Source: Vannielia litorea (lineage in GTDB: Bacteria; Pseudomonadota; Alphaproteobacteria; Rhodobacterales; Rhodobacteraceae). From it: 64,000 nucleotides of DNA. Under the pieces are notes generated by a model. The model was given only the letters and a program-made list of their open reading frames with translations. It made no database searches and had not been told where the DNA came from. Of the stretch, positions 18,809 to 26,350 are shown piece by piece (within the stretch, counting starts at the first letter, position 1; the number at the start of each line of letters is the position of its first letter). The position numbers were made by a program, and so were the translations under genes. The DNA lies in the NCBI RefSeq assembly GCF_019801175.1, contig NZ_JAHVJR010000001.1, positions 186,001-250,000 on the forward strand, given 5' to 3'.

Positions 18809-19393
18809 ATGCCCGAGAAACTCTCCATCATCGTTGTCGAGGCCGATCGTGAGCGGGCGCTCCTGATCGTCGACAGCCTGCGCGAAGCAGGCGATTTCGA
18901 CGTGGCAGTAATCTCAGAGGTCACCGGCCTCTCGCGCCGGATCTCCGAGATGAACCCCGATGTCGTGCTCATCGATATCAGCTCGCCCTCCCGCGACATG
19001 CTGGAAGAACTCGCGCTGGCCTCCGGCCCGATGGACCGGCCCGTGGCGCTCTTCGTCGACCACGACGATGCCGGGCTTACCCGCTCGGCCATCGAGGCGG
19101 GCGTCTCGGCCTATGTCGTCGACGGGCTGCGCCCTGACCGGATCAAACCGATCATGGATGCCGCCATCGCGCGCTTTCACATGTTCAGCCAGATGCGCGC
19201 CGAGCTGAAGGCGACCCGGCAGGCGCTGGAGGAGCGCAAGATCATCGACCGCGCCAAGGGCCTGCTGATGAAGGCCAAGGGGCTGGACGAAGATGAGGCC
19301 TATGCGCTGCTGCGCAAGGCCGCGATGGATCAGGGCGTCAAGCTGGCCGATGTCGCCCAGAGCCTCGTCACCGCGGCAGGGCTGCTCTCGTGA
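18809..19393 (+). CDS. nasT: NasT: ANTAR-domain antiterminator of nitrate assimilation
   Basis: A 194-residue protein with an N-terminal receiver-like domain and a C-terminal ANTAR RNA-binding domain (about residues 130-190, ALEERKIIDRAKGLLMKAKG then AYALLRKAAMDQG). The acidic pocket (E11, D13) and D56 are present. The conserved receiver Lys is replaced (YVVDG), consistent with a pseudo-receiver that needs no phosphorylation. In studied nas systems NasT frees the downstream mRNA from a leader terminator when NasS releases it in response to nitrate/nitrite. A matching terminator lies at 20739-20791. It overlaps nasS by 4 bases (GTGA). Confidence 0.95.
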   Translation: MPEKLSIIVVEADRERALLIVDSLREAGDFDVAVISEVTGLSRRISEMNPDVVLIDISSPSRDMLEELALASGPMDRPVALFVDHDDAGLTRSAIEAGVSAYVVDGLRPDRIKPIMDAAIARFHMFSQMRAELKATRQALEERKIIDRAKGLLMKAKGLDEDEAYALLRKAAMDQGVKLADVAQSLVTAAGLLS

Positions 19394-20565
19394 GTGCGCC
19401 GCTCTCCGCCGGTTTCATCCCGCTTGTCGATGCCGCTCCGCTGGTGATCGCCCGAGAGATCGGCTTTGCCGAGGAGGAGGGGCTGGCGCTCGATCTGCGC
19501 CCCGCCGCCTCATGGGCCACGCTGCGCGACATGGTCTCCCACGGGCAGGTCGAGGCGGCGCATATGCTTGCGCCGATGCCGGTGGCTTCCGCGCTCGGCC
19601 TCGGCGGGGCAGGGGTGCGGCTCGATGTGCTGCAGGTGCTCTCGGTCAACGGCAATGCCATCGGCGTCTCCACTGCGCTGGCCGAGGTCATGCGCGCCGC
19701 CGGTCACAGCTTCGACTTTGCCGATGCTGCCGCCGCAGGGCGCGCTTTGCTGGCCGCCCGGCCCGAGGGGCTGCGCATTGGCGTGCCCTTCCCCTTCTCC
19801 GGCCATGCCGAACTGCTCTACCACTGGCTCGGCGCGCTGGGCTTTGCCGTGCCGCAGGCGCTCTCGGTCCATACCGTGCCGCCGCCGCTGATGGCCGATG
19901 CGCTGGCCGCCGGCGAGGTCGATGCCTTCTGCGTCGGCGCGCCCTGGGGCACGCTGGCGGTCGAGAGCGGGGCAGGGGAGCTTCTGCTGCCCGGCACGGC
20001 GATCCGCCGCTTCGCGCCCGAAAAGGTGCTCGCCGTCCGCCACGACTGGGCCGATGCCGAGCCGGAGCTGACCGGCCGCCTGATGCGGGCGATCTGGCGC
20101 GCAAACCGCTGGCTCGGCCAGCCGCAGAACCGCACCACCGCCTCCGAGATCCTCGCCCGCAGCGCCTATCTCGACACCCCTGCCGAGTTGATCGAGCGGG
20201 CGCTCTCGGGCCGCCTCATCGTGAGCCAGAAGGGCGATATGCGCACCGTGCCGCGCTACCTCGAATTCTTCGAAGGCGCCGCCACCTTCCCGTGGCGCTC
20301 CACGGGGGCGCTCATTGCCGACCGCATCGCCGCCCGCACCGGGCTCGACAGGCCCGCCGCCCAGGCCGAGGGCCGCCGCGTCTTCCGCTCCGACCTCTAC
20401 CGCCACCACCTCGCCCGGACCACCGCCGACATGCCCGGCGCCTCCGAACGGCTCGAGGGCGCACTGGCCGAAGACACCCCCGTCGCCTCCCCCTCGGGCC
20501 GCCTGACGCTGGCCGCTGATTCCTTCTTCGACGGCTTCATTTTTGATCCGCAGCGAAAAACCTGA
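19390..20565 (+). CDS. nasS: NasS: cytoplasmic nitrate/nitrite sensor (NrtA-like)
   Basis: A 391-residue member of the NrtA/CmpA binding-protein family that lacks a signal peptide, the mark of NasS. It opens with AGFIPLVDAAPLVIAREIGFAEEEGL and carries PVASALGLGGAGVRL, FCVGAPWG and the SQKGDMRTVPRYLEFF segment also seen in NrtA. NasS binds nitrate or nitrite in the cytoplasm and sequesters NasT when ligand is absent. The GTG start overlaps the nasT stop, ensuring stoichiometric synthesis. Confidence 0.94.
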   Translation: MSAPLSAGFIPLVDAAPLVIAREIGFAEEEGLALDLRPAASWATLRDMVSHGQVEAAHMLAPMPVASALGLGGAGVRLDVLQVLSVNGNAIGVSTALAEVMRAAGHSFDFADAAAAGRALLAARPEGLRIGVPFPFSGHAELLYHWLGALGFAVPQALSVHTVPPPLMADALAAGEVDAFCVGAPWGTLAVESGAGELLLPGTAIRRFAPEKVLAVRHDWADAEPELTGRLMRAIWRANRWLGQPQNRTTASEILARSAYLDTPAELIERALSGRLIVSQKGDMRTVPRYLEFFEGAATFPWRSTGALIADRIAARTGLDRPAAQAEGRRVFRSDLYRHHLARTTADMPGASERLEGALAEDTPVASPSGRLTLAADSFFDGFIFDPQRKT

Positions 20566-20738
20566 TCAGTTTTTGTGCAGTTTCCCGGCGCTCGCCCGCA
20601 AGTTGCCGCAGCGCAGCAGGCAAATCCGCCCACACGCTTGACCCACGCCGTCCCGCCCGGCATTTCATGATCCCAGATGAGGCAAGGGCGTCTCGTCGAA
20701 CCGAATTCACCCACGAAGATGCGGGTAAACCCGAGCAC

Positions 20739-20791
20739 AGCCGCTCGACCCATTGCGCCAGAAAAGCGCGATGCTGGTCAGCGGCTTTTTT
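20739..20791 (+). terminator. Intrinsic terminator in the nrtA leader (probable NasT target)
   Basis: AGCCGCT pairs with AGCGGCT, GACC with GGTC, and the inner ATTGCGC with GCGCGAT around a CAGAAAA loop, giving a long stem followed by six T residues. It lies between nasS and nrtA with no reading frame, so as written it would stop transcription before nrtA. NasT proteins act by preventing such termination. I could not identify the canonical double hexaloop ANTAR target with certainty in the upstream 170 bases. Confidence 0.8.
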
Positions 20792-20797
20792 GTTTTT

Positions 20798-20815
20798 GGG
20801 CGTTCGCAAACGCCC
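20798..20815 (+). promoter_or_regulatory. Hairpin just before the nrtA ribosome binding site
   Basis: GGGCGTT, loop CGCA, AACGCCC forms a perfect 7-bp stem right after the terminator T tract. It ends about 8 bases before the AAGGGA ribosome binding site of nrtA. It may influence translation or be a spacer structure. No direct evidence separates these. Confidence 0.4.
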
Positions 20816-20835
20816 CCAACCTAAGGGACGACCAC

Positions 20836-22206
20836 ATGAAAACCCTCTTCGGAATCGTTGCCACAACGGCGACCCTTCTGACCGGAACGGCGATGGCCCA
20901 GTCGCTGGAGCTGGAAAAGGACGAACTGACCTTCGGCTTCATCAAGCTGACAGACATGGCCCCCCTCGCCGTTGCCTATGAGCAGGGCTACTTTCTTGAC
21001 GAAGGCCTCTTCGTCACGCTGGAGGCCCAGGCCAACTGGAAAGTGCTGCTCGACGGCGTGATCGACGGCCAGCTCGACGGCGCGCACATGCTCGCCGGTC
21101 AGCCGCTCGCCGCCACCATCGGCTTCGGCACCGAGGCCCATATCATCACCCCCTTCTCCATGGATCTGAACGGTAACGGCATCACCGTCTCCAACGAGGT
21201 CTGGGAGGCGATGAAGCCGAACATCCCAACCGGCGATGATGGCAAGCCGGTCCACCCGATCTCCGCCTCCGCCATGGCGCCGGTGGTCGAGCAGTACAAG
21301 TCCGAGGGCAAGCCCTTCAACATGGGCATGGTCTTCCCGGTCTCGACCCACAACTACGAACTGCGTTACTGGCTCGCCGCCGGTGGCCTGCACCCGGGCT
21401 TCTACAGCGCCGCGAACATCTCAGGCCAGATCGCGGCCGACGTGCTGCTCTCCGTGACCCCTCCGCCGCAGATGCCCGCCACCCTCGAGGCCGGCACCAT
21501 CTATGGCTACTGCGTGGGTGAGCCGTGGAACCAGCAGGCCGTGTTCAAGGGCATCGGCGTGCCGGTGATCACCGACTATGAACTGTGGAAGAACAACCCC
21601 GAGAAGGTCTTCGGCATCACCGCCGAGTTCGCCGAGCAGTACCCGAACACCACCAAGGCCGTGGTGAAGGCGCTGATCCGCGCCGCCATCTGGCTCGACG
21701 AGAACGACAACGCCAACCGCATGGAGGCGGTCGAGATCCTCGCCAAGCCCGAATACGTGGGCGCCGATGCCGAGGTGATCGCCAACTCCATGACCGGCAC
21801 CTTCGAGTACGAGAAGGGCGATGTGCGCGAAGTCCCCGACTTCAACGTGTTCTTCCGCTACAACGCGACCTACCCGTTCTACTCCGATGCAATCTGGTAC
21901 CTGACCCAGATGCGCCGCTGGGGCCAGATCCCCGAGGCCAAGTCGGACGAGTGGTATGCCGAGACCGCGGCCTCCGTCTATCGCCCCGACATCTACCTCG
22001 AGGCCGCCCGCCTGCTGGTCGATGAAGGGCTCGCCAACGAGGCCGACTTCCCTTGGGACAGCGACGGCTACAAGGCGCCGACCCCCGCCGCCGACATCAT
22101 CGACGGCATCCCCTACGACGGGAAGGCCCCCAACGCCTACCTCGACAGCCTGCCCATCGGCCTGAAGGGCGCGCAGATCATCGTCGGCACCGAGGTGCAG
22201 GGCTGA
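20836..22206 (+). CDS. nrtA: NrtA: periplasmic nitrate-binding protein
   Basis: A 456-residue binding protein with a Sec signal peptide ending TAMAQ. Family features include [53 protein letters not shown] and the Trp/Glu-rich NrtA/CmpA C-terminal part. It captures nitrate (possibly nitrite or cyanate) for NrtB/NrtCD. The start ATG follows AAGGGACGACCAC. Longer upstream in-frame starts would run through the leader terminator and are rejected. Expression probably depends on NasT read-through. Confidence 0.95.
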   Translation: MKTLFGIVATTATLLTGTAMAQSLELEKDELTFGFIKLTDMAPLAVAYEQGYFLDEGLFVTLEAQANWKVLLDGVIDGQLDGAHMLAGQPLAATIGFGTEAHIITPFSMDLNGNGITVSNEVWEAMKPNIPTGDDGKPVHPISASAMAPVVEQYKSEGKPFNMGMVFPVSTHNYELRYWLAAGGLHPGFYSAANISGQIAADVLLSVTPPPQMPATLEAGTIYGYCVGEPWNQQAVFKGIGVPVITDYELWKNNPEKVFGITAEFAEQYPNTTKAVVKALIRAAIWLDENDNANRMEAVEILAKPEYVGADAEVIANSMTGTFEYEKGDVREVPDFNVFFRYNATYPFYSDAIWYLTQMRRWGQIPEAKSDEWYAETAASVYRPDIYLEAARLLVDEGLANEADFPWDSDGYKAPTPAADIIDGIPYDGKAPNAYLDSLPIGLKGAQIIVGTEVQG

Positions 22207-22212
22207 TGCTCC

Positions 22213-22261
22213 GGATGGCGGGAGACGCGCGCGCCGAAGCGCGACGCCCCTCCCGCCATCC
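22213..22261 (+). repeat. Long hairpin between nrtA and nrtB
   Basis: GGATGGCGGGAG pairs perfectly with CTCCCGCCATCC (12 bp), with a further GC-rich inner stem. It begins 6 bases after the nrtA stop and has no T tract. It probably protects the abundant nrtA message and reduces read-through into nrtB, as is common after binding-protein genes. Confidence 0.65.
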
Positions 22262-22332
22262 CGCAACGCCGCACGTCCCCGCCCGCCGGGTGCGTGCGAT
22301 CCGTTCACGACCGAGCCGCAGGGCAGATTGCG

Positions 22333-22372
22333 TATGCATCGGTTGTGCATGGGATGTGCATCAGATGTGCAT
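22333..22372 (+). repeat. Array A: four tandem 11-bp repeats (TRTGCAT-N4) upstream of nrtB
   Basis: The heptamer TATGCAT or TGTGCAT begins at 22333, 22344, 22355 and 22366, so the period is exactly 11 bp. The linkers are CGGT, GGGA and CAGA. The array is 72 bases before the nrtB ATG and is followed by AAATTC, GGTTAA (22386) and CAAAAACGCA (22416). The same arrangement occurs near 54.6 kb. One repeat per helical turn suggests a cooperatively binding regulator, as in PhoB/OmpR-type 11-bp direct repeats, though the heptamer differs from the known Pho box. Confidence 0.85.
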
Positions 22373-22376
22373 CCGC

Positions 22377-22425
22377 AAATTCTAAGGTTAATCGGCCGCA
22401 ACGGCGTGGCCTCAGCAAAAACGCA
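22377..22425 (+). promoter_or_regulatory. Putative nrtB promoter/leader elements after array A
   Basis: AAATTC at 22377, GGTTAA at 22386 and CAAAAACGCA at 22416 recur with the same order and spacing after array B. GGTTAA begins 13 bases after the last repeat in both places. GGTTAA or its flank could be part of a -10 region with the array acting in place of a -35. CAAAAACGCA is probably in the 5' leader. These roles are inferred from conservation only. Confidence 0.55.
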
Positions 22426-22444
22426 CAGAGTTGAAAGTCCTGAA

Positions 22445-23530
22445 ATGACCGCCATAGACCCTCAGTCGCTGAACGACGCCGCCGCCGCCAAAGAGGCCCG
22501 AAAGGCGCGTCTGTTCACCCGTATCAACAAGGCCGACAAGTGGTTTTCGGTGCTCGGCCTCGCCTGGATCACCCCGATCCTGAAGGCCGTTGCCGGTGAC
22601 AATCCGAAGGCGCAAGGCAAGGAAATCTGGCGCCTCCTCGGCGTGCCCGTGCTCGCCATCGTCGGCTTCCTGCTGCTCTGGGGCACCCTCGCCCCCAAGG
22701 TCCAAACCTCCCTAGGCGCCGTCCCCGGCCCGGTGCAGGTCTGGGGCGAGGCTGTGAACCTGCATGAGGATGCCGTCGCCAAGGCCGCGAAGAAAGCCAA
22801 GTTCGAGGAGATGGTCGCCGCCCGCAACGAGAAGCTGATCGCCGCGGGCAAGGAAGACCAAGTGAAAACCGTGGCTTACACCGGGGCGCCCAGCTTCTAC
22901 GAGCAGATCTGGACTTCGATCAAGACCGTGTTCTTCGGCTTCCTGATCGGCTCCGCCGTGGCCATTCCGCTGGGCATTCTTGCGGGCCTCTCGCCCTACG
23001 CCAACGCCGCCATCAACCCGCTGATCCAGATCTTCAAGCCGGTCTCCCCGCTGGCCTGGCTGCCGATCGTCACCATGGTCGTCTCGGCGCTCTCCACCGG
23101 CGACGGGCTCTTCCCGAAGAGCTTCACCATCTCGGCCATTACCGTGACCCTCTGCTCGCTCTGGCCCACCCTGATCAACACCGCGCTCGGTGTCGCCTCG
23201 ATCGACAAGGATCTCGTTAACGTTTCCAAGGTATTGAAGATGAACACCTGGACCAAGATCACCAAGCTGGTCCTGCCCTCTGCCCTGCCGCTCATCTTCA
23301 CCGGCCTGCGGCTCTCGCTCGGTGTCGGCTGGATGGTTCTGATCGCTGCCGAAATGCTGGCGCAGAACCCGGGGCTCGGAAAGTTCGTCTGGGACGAGTT
23401 CCAGAACGGCTCTTCCTCCTCGCTCGCCAAGATCATGGTCGCCGTGCTGACCATCGGGATCATCGGCTTCCTGCTGGACCGGGTGATGTATGCCCTCCAG
23501 TCGCTCTTCACCTTCTCCAACCAGCGGTGA
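22445..23530 (+). CDS. nrtB: NrtB: nitrate ABC transporter permease
   Basis: A 361-residue integral membrane protein with an N-terminal cytoplasmic stretch, one early TM (LLGVPVLAIVGFLLLWGTL), a charged linker rich in Ala/Lys/Glu, and a C-terminal permease domain. The domain carries TVFFGFLIGSAVAIPLGILAG, FKPVSPLAWLPIVTMVV and the coupling loop VSKVLKMNTWTKITKLVLPSALP. These are NrtB/CmpB features. I start at the ATG after GTTGAAAGTCCTGAA. An in-frame TTG at 22328 would translate through the repeat array and is not credible. It overlaps the ATPase gene by 4 bases. Confidence 0.95.
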   Translation: MTAIDPQSLNDAAAAKEARKARLFTRINKADKWFSVLGLAWITPILKAVAGDNPKAQGKEIWRLLGVPVLAIVGFLLLWGTLAPKVQTSLGAVPGPVQVWGEAVNLHEDAVAKAAKKAKFEEMVAARNEKLIAAGKEDQVKTVAYTGAPSFYEQIWTSIKTVFFGFLIGSAVAIPLGILAGLSPYANAAINPLIQIFKPVSPLAWLPIVTMVVSALSTGDGLFPKSFTISAITVTLCSLWPTLINTALGVASIDKDLVNVSKVLKMNTWTKITKLVLPSALPLIFTGLRLSLGVGWMVLIAAEMLAQNPGLGKFVWDEFQNGSSSSLAKIMVAVLTIGIIGFLLDRVMYALQSLFTFSNQR

Positions 23531-25227
23531 TCGGCATGGGTATCCTGAATTTTGACAATGTTTCCGTGGGCTTCGGTGAGGGCATTCACCGCACCGAGGT
23601 TCTCAAGAACATCACCCTCGACGTGGAAGAAGGCGAATTTCTGGTCCTTCTGGGCTTCTCCGGCACAGGAAAGACCACCCTCATCAACCTCATGGCCGGG
23701 CTGCAAAAGCCCTCCAAGGGGAGCGTGACCTTCAAGGGCAAGCCGGTCACCGGCCCCGGCCCCGAGCGCGGCGTGATCTTCCAGAATTACTCGCTGATGC
23801 CTTGGCTGACCGTGGCGGGCAACGTCGGGCTGGCGGTCGATACCGTCTTCCCCGGCCTGCCCAAGGCGGAGAAGGAGGCCAAGGTCGCCCACTACGTGCA
23901 GATGGTGGGCCTGAGCCACGCCGCCAGCCGCCGCCCGGCCGAGCTGTCCGGCGGTATGCGCCAGCGTGTCAACGTGGCCCGCGCCCTGGCGATGAACCCC
24001 GAAGTTCTGCTTCTGGATGAACCCCTTAGCGCGCTCGACGCGCTCACCCGCGCCAACCTTGCCGACGAGATCGAGGGCATCTGGAGCACCGACAAGAAGA
24101 CCTGCGTACTCATCACCAACGATGTGGACGAGGCCATCGTTCTGGCCGACCGCATCATCGCCCTCAACCCCGATGGCAGCCTTGGCGAGGAGTTCCGGGT
24201 GGATATTCCGCGCCCCCGCGAGCGCGGTGAGATGAACCATCACGAGGGCTTCAAGGCCCTCCGCGCACGCGTCACCAACTACCTGATGGACGCCGGTATC
24301 GAAGCTCAGGCCGAGGGTGCCACCCAGCTGCCCGACATCCAGCCCATCCACAACCTGCCTAAGGCGCAGGCCGCCGCGCAGGAAGGGCTGAAAGACCTGA
24401 ACTTCCTGCAGTTCGACGAGCTCCACAAGATCTACCCCACACCGAAGGGGCCGTTAACGGTTGTTGAAGACTTCAATCTCAAAATGAACAAGGGCGAGTT
24501 CATTTCGCTCATCGGCCACTCGGGGTGCGGCAAATCCACTGTGCTCACAATGGTCGCGGGCCTGAACGAGATCTCGAAAGGTTCGATCAAGCTCGATGGC
24601 TTCCACGTCCGTGAGGCCGACCCGGAGCGCGCGGTGGTGTTTCAGGCGCCCTCGCTCTTTCCATGGCTCACCGCGCGCGAAAACTGCGCCATCGGGGTCG
24701 ACAAGGTCTACCCCAAGGCCAGCCAGGCCGAGCGGCAGGATGTGGTCGACTATTACCTCGAGCGCGTCGGCCTCGGCGACGCGATGGACAAGCCCGCGTC
24801 TGAAATGTCGAACGGCATGAAGCAGCGGGTCGGCATTGCCCGCGCCTTCTCGCTCTCCCCCAAACTCCTCCTGCTCGATGAACCCTTCGGCATGCTCGAC
24901 AGCCTCACCCGCTGGGAGCTGCAGGAGGTGCTGATGGAGGTCTGGCAGCGCACCAAGGTCACCGCGATCTGTGTCACCCACGATGTCGACGAGGCGATCC
25001 TGCTGGCCGACCGCGTGGTGATGATGACCAACGGCCCGCAGGCGACCATCGGCAAGATCGTCGATGTCGATCTGCCCCGTCCGCGCAGCCGCAAGGCCCT
25101 GCTCGAGCACCCCGATTATTACCTCTATCGCGAGCAAGTTCTTAATTTCCTTGAGGAATACGAGCACGGCAAGCAGGGCAAATCGGAGGCCGGGAAGGCC
25201 GATACCAAGAACAAGGAAGCCGCGTGA
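23527..25227 (+). CDS. NrtCD: fused tandem nitrate ABC transporter ATPase
   Basis: A 566-residue protein with two complete ABC modules in one chain. Module 1 has Walker A GFSGTGKTT (43-51), Q86, signature LSGGM (140-144), LLLDEP and ITNDVDEA. Module 2 has GHSGCGKST (330-338), Q373, MSNGM (427-431), LLLDEP and VTHDVDEA. The switch His is Asn198 in module 1 and the signature is weakened in module 2, so one composite ATP site is canonical and the other degenerate. It energises NrtB. It lacks the NrtA-like C-terminal sensor domain of cyanobacterial NrtC. The GTG at 23527 overlaps the nrtB stop; ATG 23536 is the alternative start. Confidence 0.93.
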   Translation: MIGMGILNFDNVSVGFGEGIHRTEVLKNITLDVEEGEFLVLLGFSGTGKTTLINLMAGLQKPSKGSVTFKGKPVTGPGPERGVIFQNYSLMPWLTVAGNVGLAVDTVFPGLPKAEKEAKVAHYVQMVGLSHAASRRPAELSGGMRQRVNVARALAMNPEVLLLDEPLSALDALTRANLADEIEGIWSTDKKTCVLITNDVDEAIVLADRIIALNPDGSLGEEFRVDIPRPRERGEMNHHEGFKALRARVTNYLMDAGIEAQAEGATQLPDIQPIHNLPKAQAAAQEGLKDLNFLQFDELHKIYPTPKGPLTVVEDFNLKMNKGEFISLIGHSGCGKSTVLTMVAGLNEISKGSIKLDGFHVREADPERAVVFQAPSLFPWLTARENCAIGVDKVYPKASQAERQDVVDYYLERVGLGDAMDKPASEMSNGMKQRVGIARAFSLSPKLLLLDEPFGMLDSLTRWELQEVLMEVWQRTKVTAICVTHDVDEAILLADRVVMMTNGPQATIGKIVDVDLPRPRSRKALLEHPDYYLYREQVLNFLEEYEHGKQGKSEAGKADTKNKEAA

Positions 25228-26243
25228 GCGCCATGGCCGCTCAGCTCAAGGTGATACCGGGCGGACGCAGCAGCCCGATGCAGCAAAAGGGAGACGACAT
25301 CATGGATGTCGCAGTAGACACACCGGTCAAAACCTTCATTCAGGTGGCCGAAATCTGGGTGCCCGAGGGCGAGACCCTCGTGCACGGCGGGGGCAGCTAC
25401 GGCGAGCTGGCCGCCTTCGAGGAGGCCTCCCGCCGGGAGAGCTTCGCCAAGGGCGAGGGCCTGCCCGGCAAAGCCTGGGCAGAGGCGCGGCCCGTGGTGC
25501 TCAAGGGCTTCGACGGCAGCTACTTCAAGCGCACCGAGGTGGCCACCGAGGCCGGGCTCACAAGCGCCGTCGCCGTGCCGGTTTTCGCTGGCAAGACCCT
25601 CAAGGCCGTGCTGGTGGTGCTCTGCGGCGATGACGAAAACCGCACAGGCGCCATCGAAGTCTGGAAGGAGGCCGAGGGCCTTCTGATGCTGGACGATGGC
25701 TATTACGGAGCCGCCAAGCACTTCGAATGGGTCAGCCAGCACACGCATTTTCCGGCGGGGCAGGGGCTGCCCGGCGGGGTCTGGGCCTCCGAAACGCCGA
25801 TCCTGATGCGCGATCTGGGCTCCGGCTATCGCTTCATTCGTGCCGACAGTGCGGGCAAGGCCGGGCTGACCACCGGCCTCGGCGTGCCGATCCCGGTGCC
25901 CGGCGCCGCGCCCTACGTGCTCACCCTGCTCTCCGCCCGCGGCACCCCCATCGCCCGCCGTTTCGAGCTGTGGGATGCCCGCGCCGCGAAGGTGGGCAAG
26001 TCCGGCGGGGCGGCATTGGTCGATGGCATCTGCGCCCGCGAAGGCGCGCTCTGGGACCCGGAGAATGCCGGCAAGGAGCGCCGCGCGGAGGCCTGGCAGG
26101 GCAGCATCGGCAAGGTGCTCGGCTCCGGCCTTCCGGTGGTCGAAAGCGGCAAGCCCGGCCTCGCCGCGGGCTACGGCTCCATGGTCGCCCTGCCGCTCTA
26201 CCACGGCACAGAGCTGTCCCACATCGTCGCCTGGTACGTGTGA
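25224..26243 (+). CDS. GAF-domain protein of the nitrate operon
   Basis: A 339-residue soluble protein built from repeated GAF-like units. GEGLPGKAWAEARPVVLK (about residue 75) and GQGLPGGVWASETPILMR (about residue 180) start equivalent segments, and a third partial copy follows near residue 295 (GSIGKVLGSGLPVV). GAF domains bind small molecules, but no effector domain is attached. It sits between the transporter and nitrite reductase genes, with a GTG start overlapping the ATPase stop. A role in sensing nitrogen or redox state, or in complex assembly, is possible but not shown. Confidence 0.85.
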   Translation: MSAMAAQLKVIPGGRSSPMQQKGDDIMDVAVDTPVKTFIQVAEIWVPEGETLVHGGGSYGELAAFEEASRRESFAKGEGLPGKAWAEARPVVLKGFDGSYFKRTEVATEAGLTSAVAVPVFAGKTLKAVLVVLCGDDENRTGAIEVWKEAEGLLMLDDGYYGAAKHFEWVSQHTHFPAGQGLPGGVWASETPILMRDLGSGYRFIRADSAGKAGLTTGLGVPIPVPGAAPYVLTLLSARGTPIARRFELWDARAAKVGKSGGAALVDGICAREGALWDPENAGKERRAEAWQGSIGKVLGSGLPVVESGKPGLAAGYGSMVALPLYHGTELSHIVAWYV

Positions 26244-26251
26244 GGCCCGCC

Positions 26252-26350
26252 ATGATCCAGTTTGTCTTCGACCTCTTCGTCCTTCCGCAACCCGCACCCG
26301 CCGCTGTGCGCGTGGCCCGCGTAACCCCCTGTAAAGGAGGCCTGAAATGA
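26252..26350 (+). CDS. Possible 32-residue small protein coupled to nirB
   Basis: A short frame starting MIQFVFDLFVLPQPAP ends in a TGA that overlaps the nirB ATG (ATGA), the same junction used by neighbouring genes. A GAGG lies about 9 bases before its ATG. Its 3' end contains the TAAAGGAGG ribosome binding site of nirB. It could be a real small protein, a translational coupling leader or chance. Nothing in its sequence identifies a function. Confidence 0.3.
   Translation: MIQFVFDLFVLPQPAPAAVRVARVTPCKGGLK

Noticed and set aside
22333..22372. Array A as a CRISPR array or replication-origin iterons
   Set aside because: Units are only 11 bp with 4-bp linkers and no cas genes exist. No rep or dnaA gene is near, and a matching array sits before an unrelated metabolic gene.
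22328..22444. In-frame TTG extension of nrtB covering the repeat array
   Set aside because: It would put the 11-bp repeats into protein, gives a Cys/His-rich N-terminus foreign to NrtB, and the same repeats occur elsewhere in non-coding DNA. The ATG at 22445 fits NrtB.
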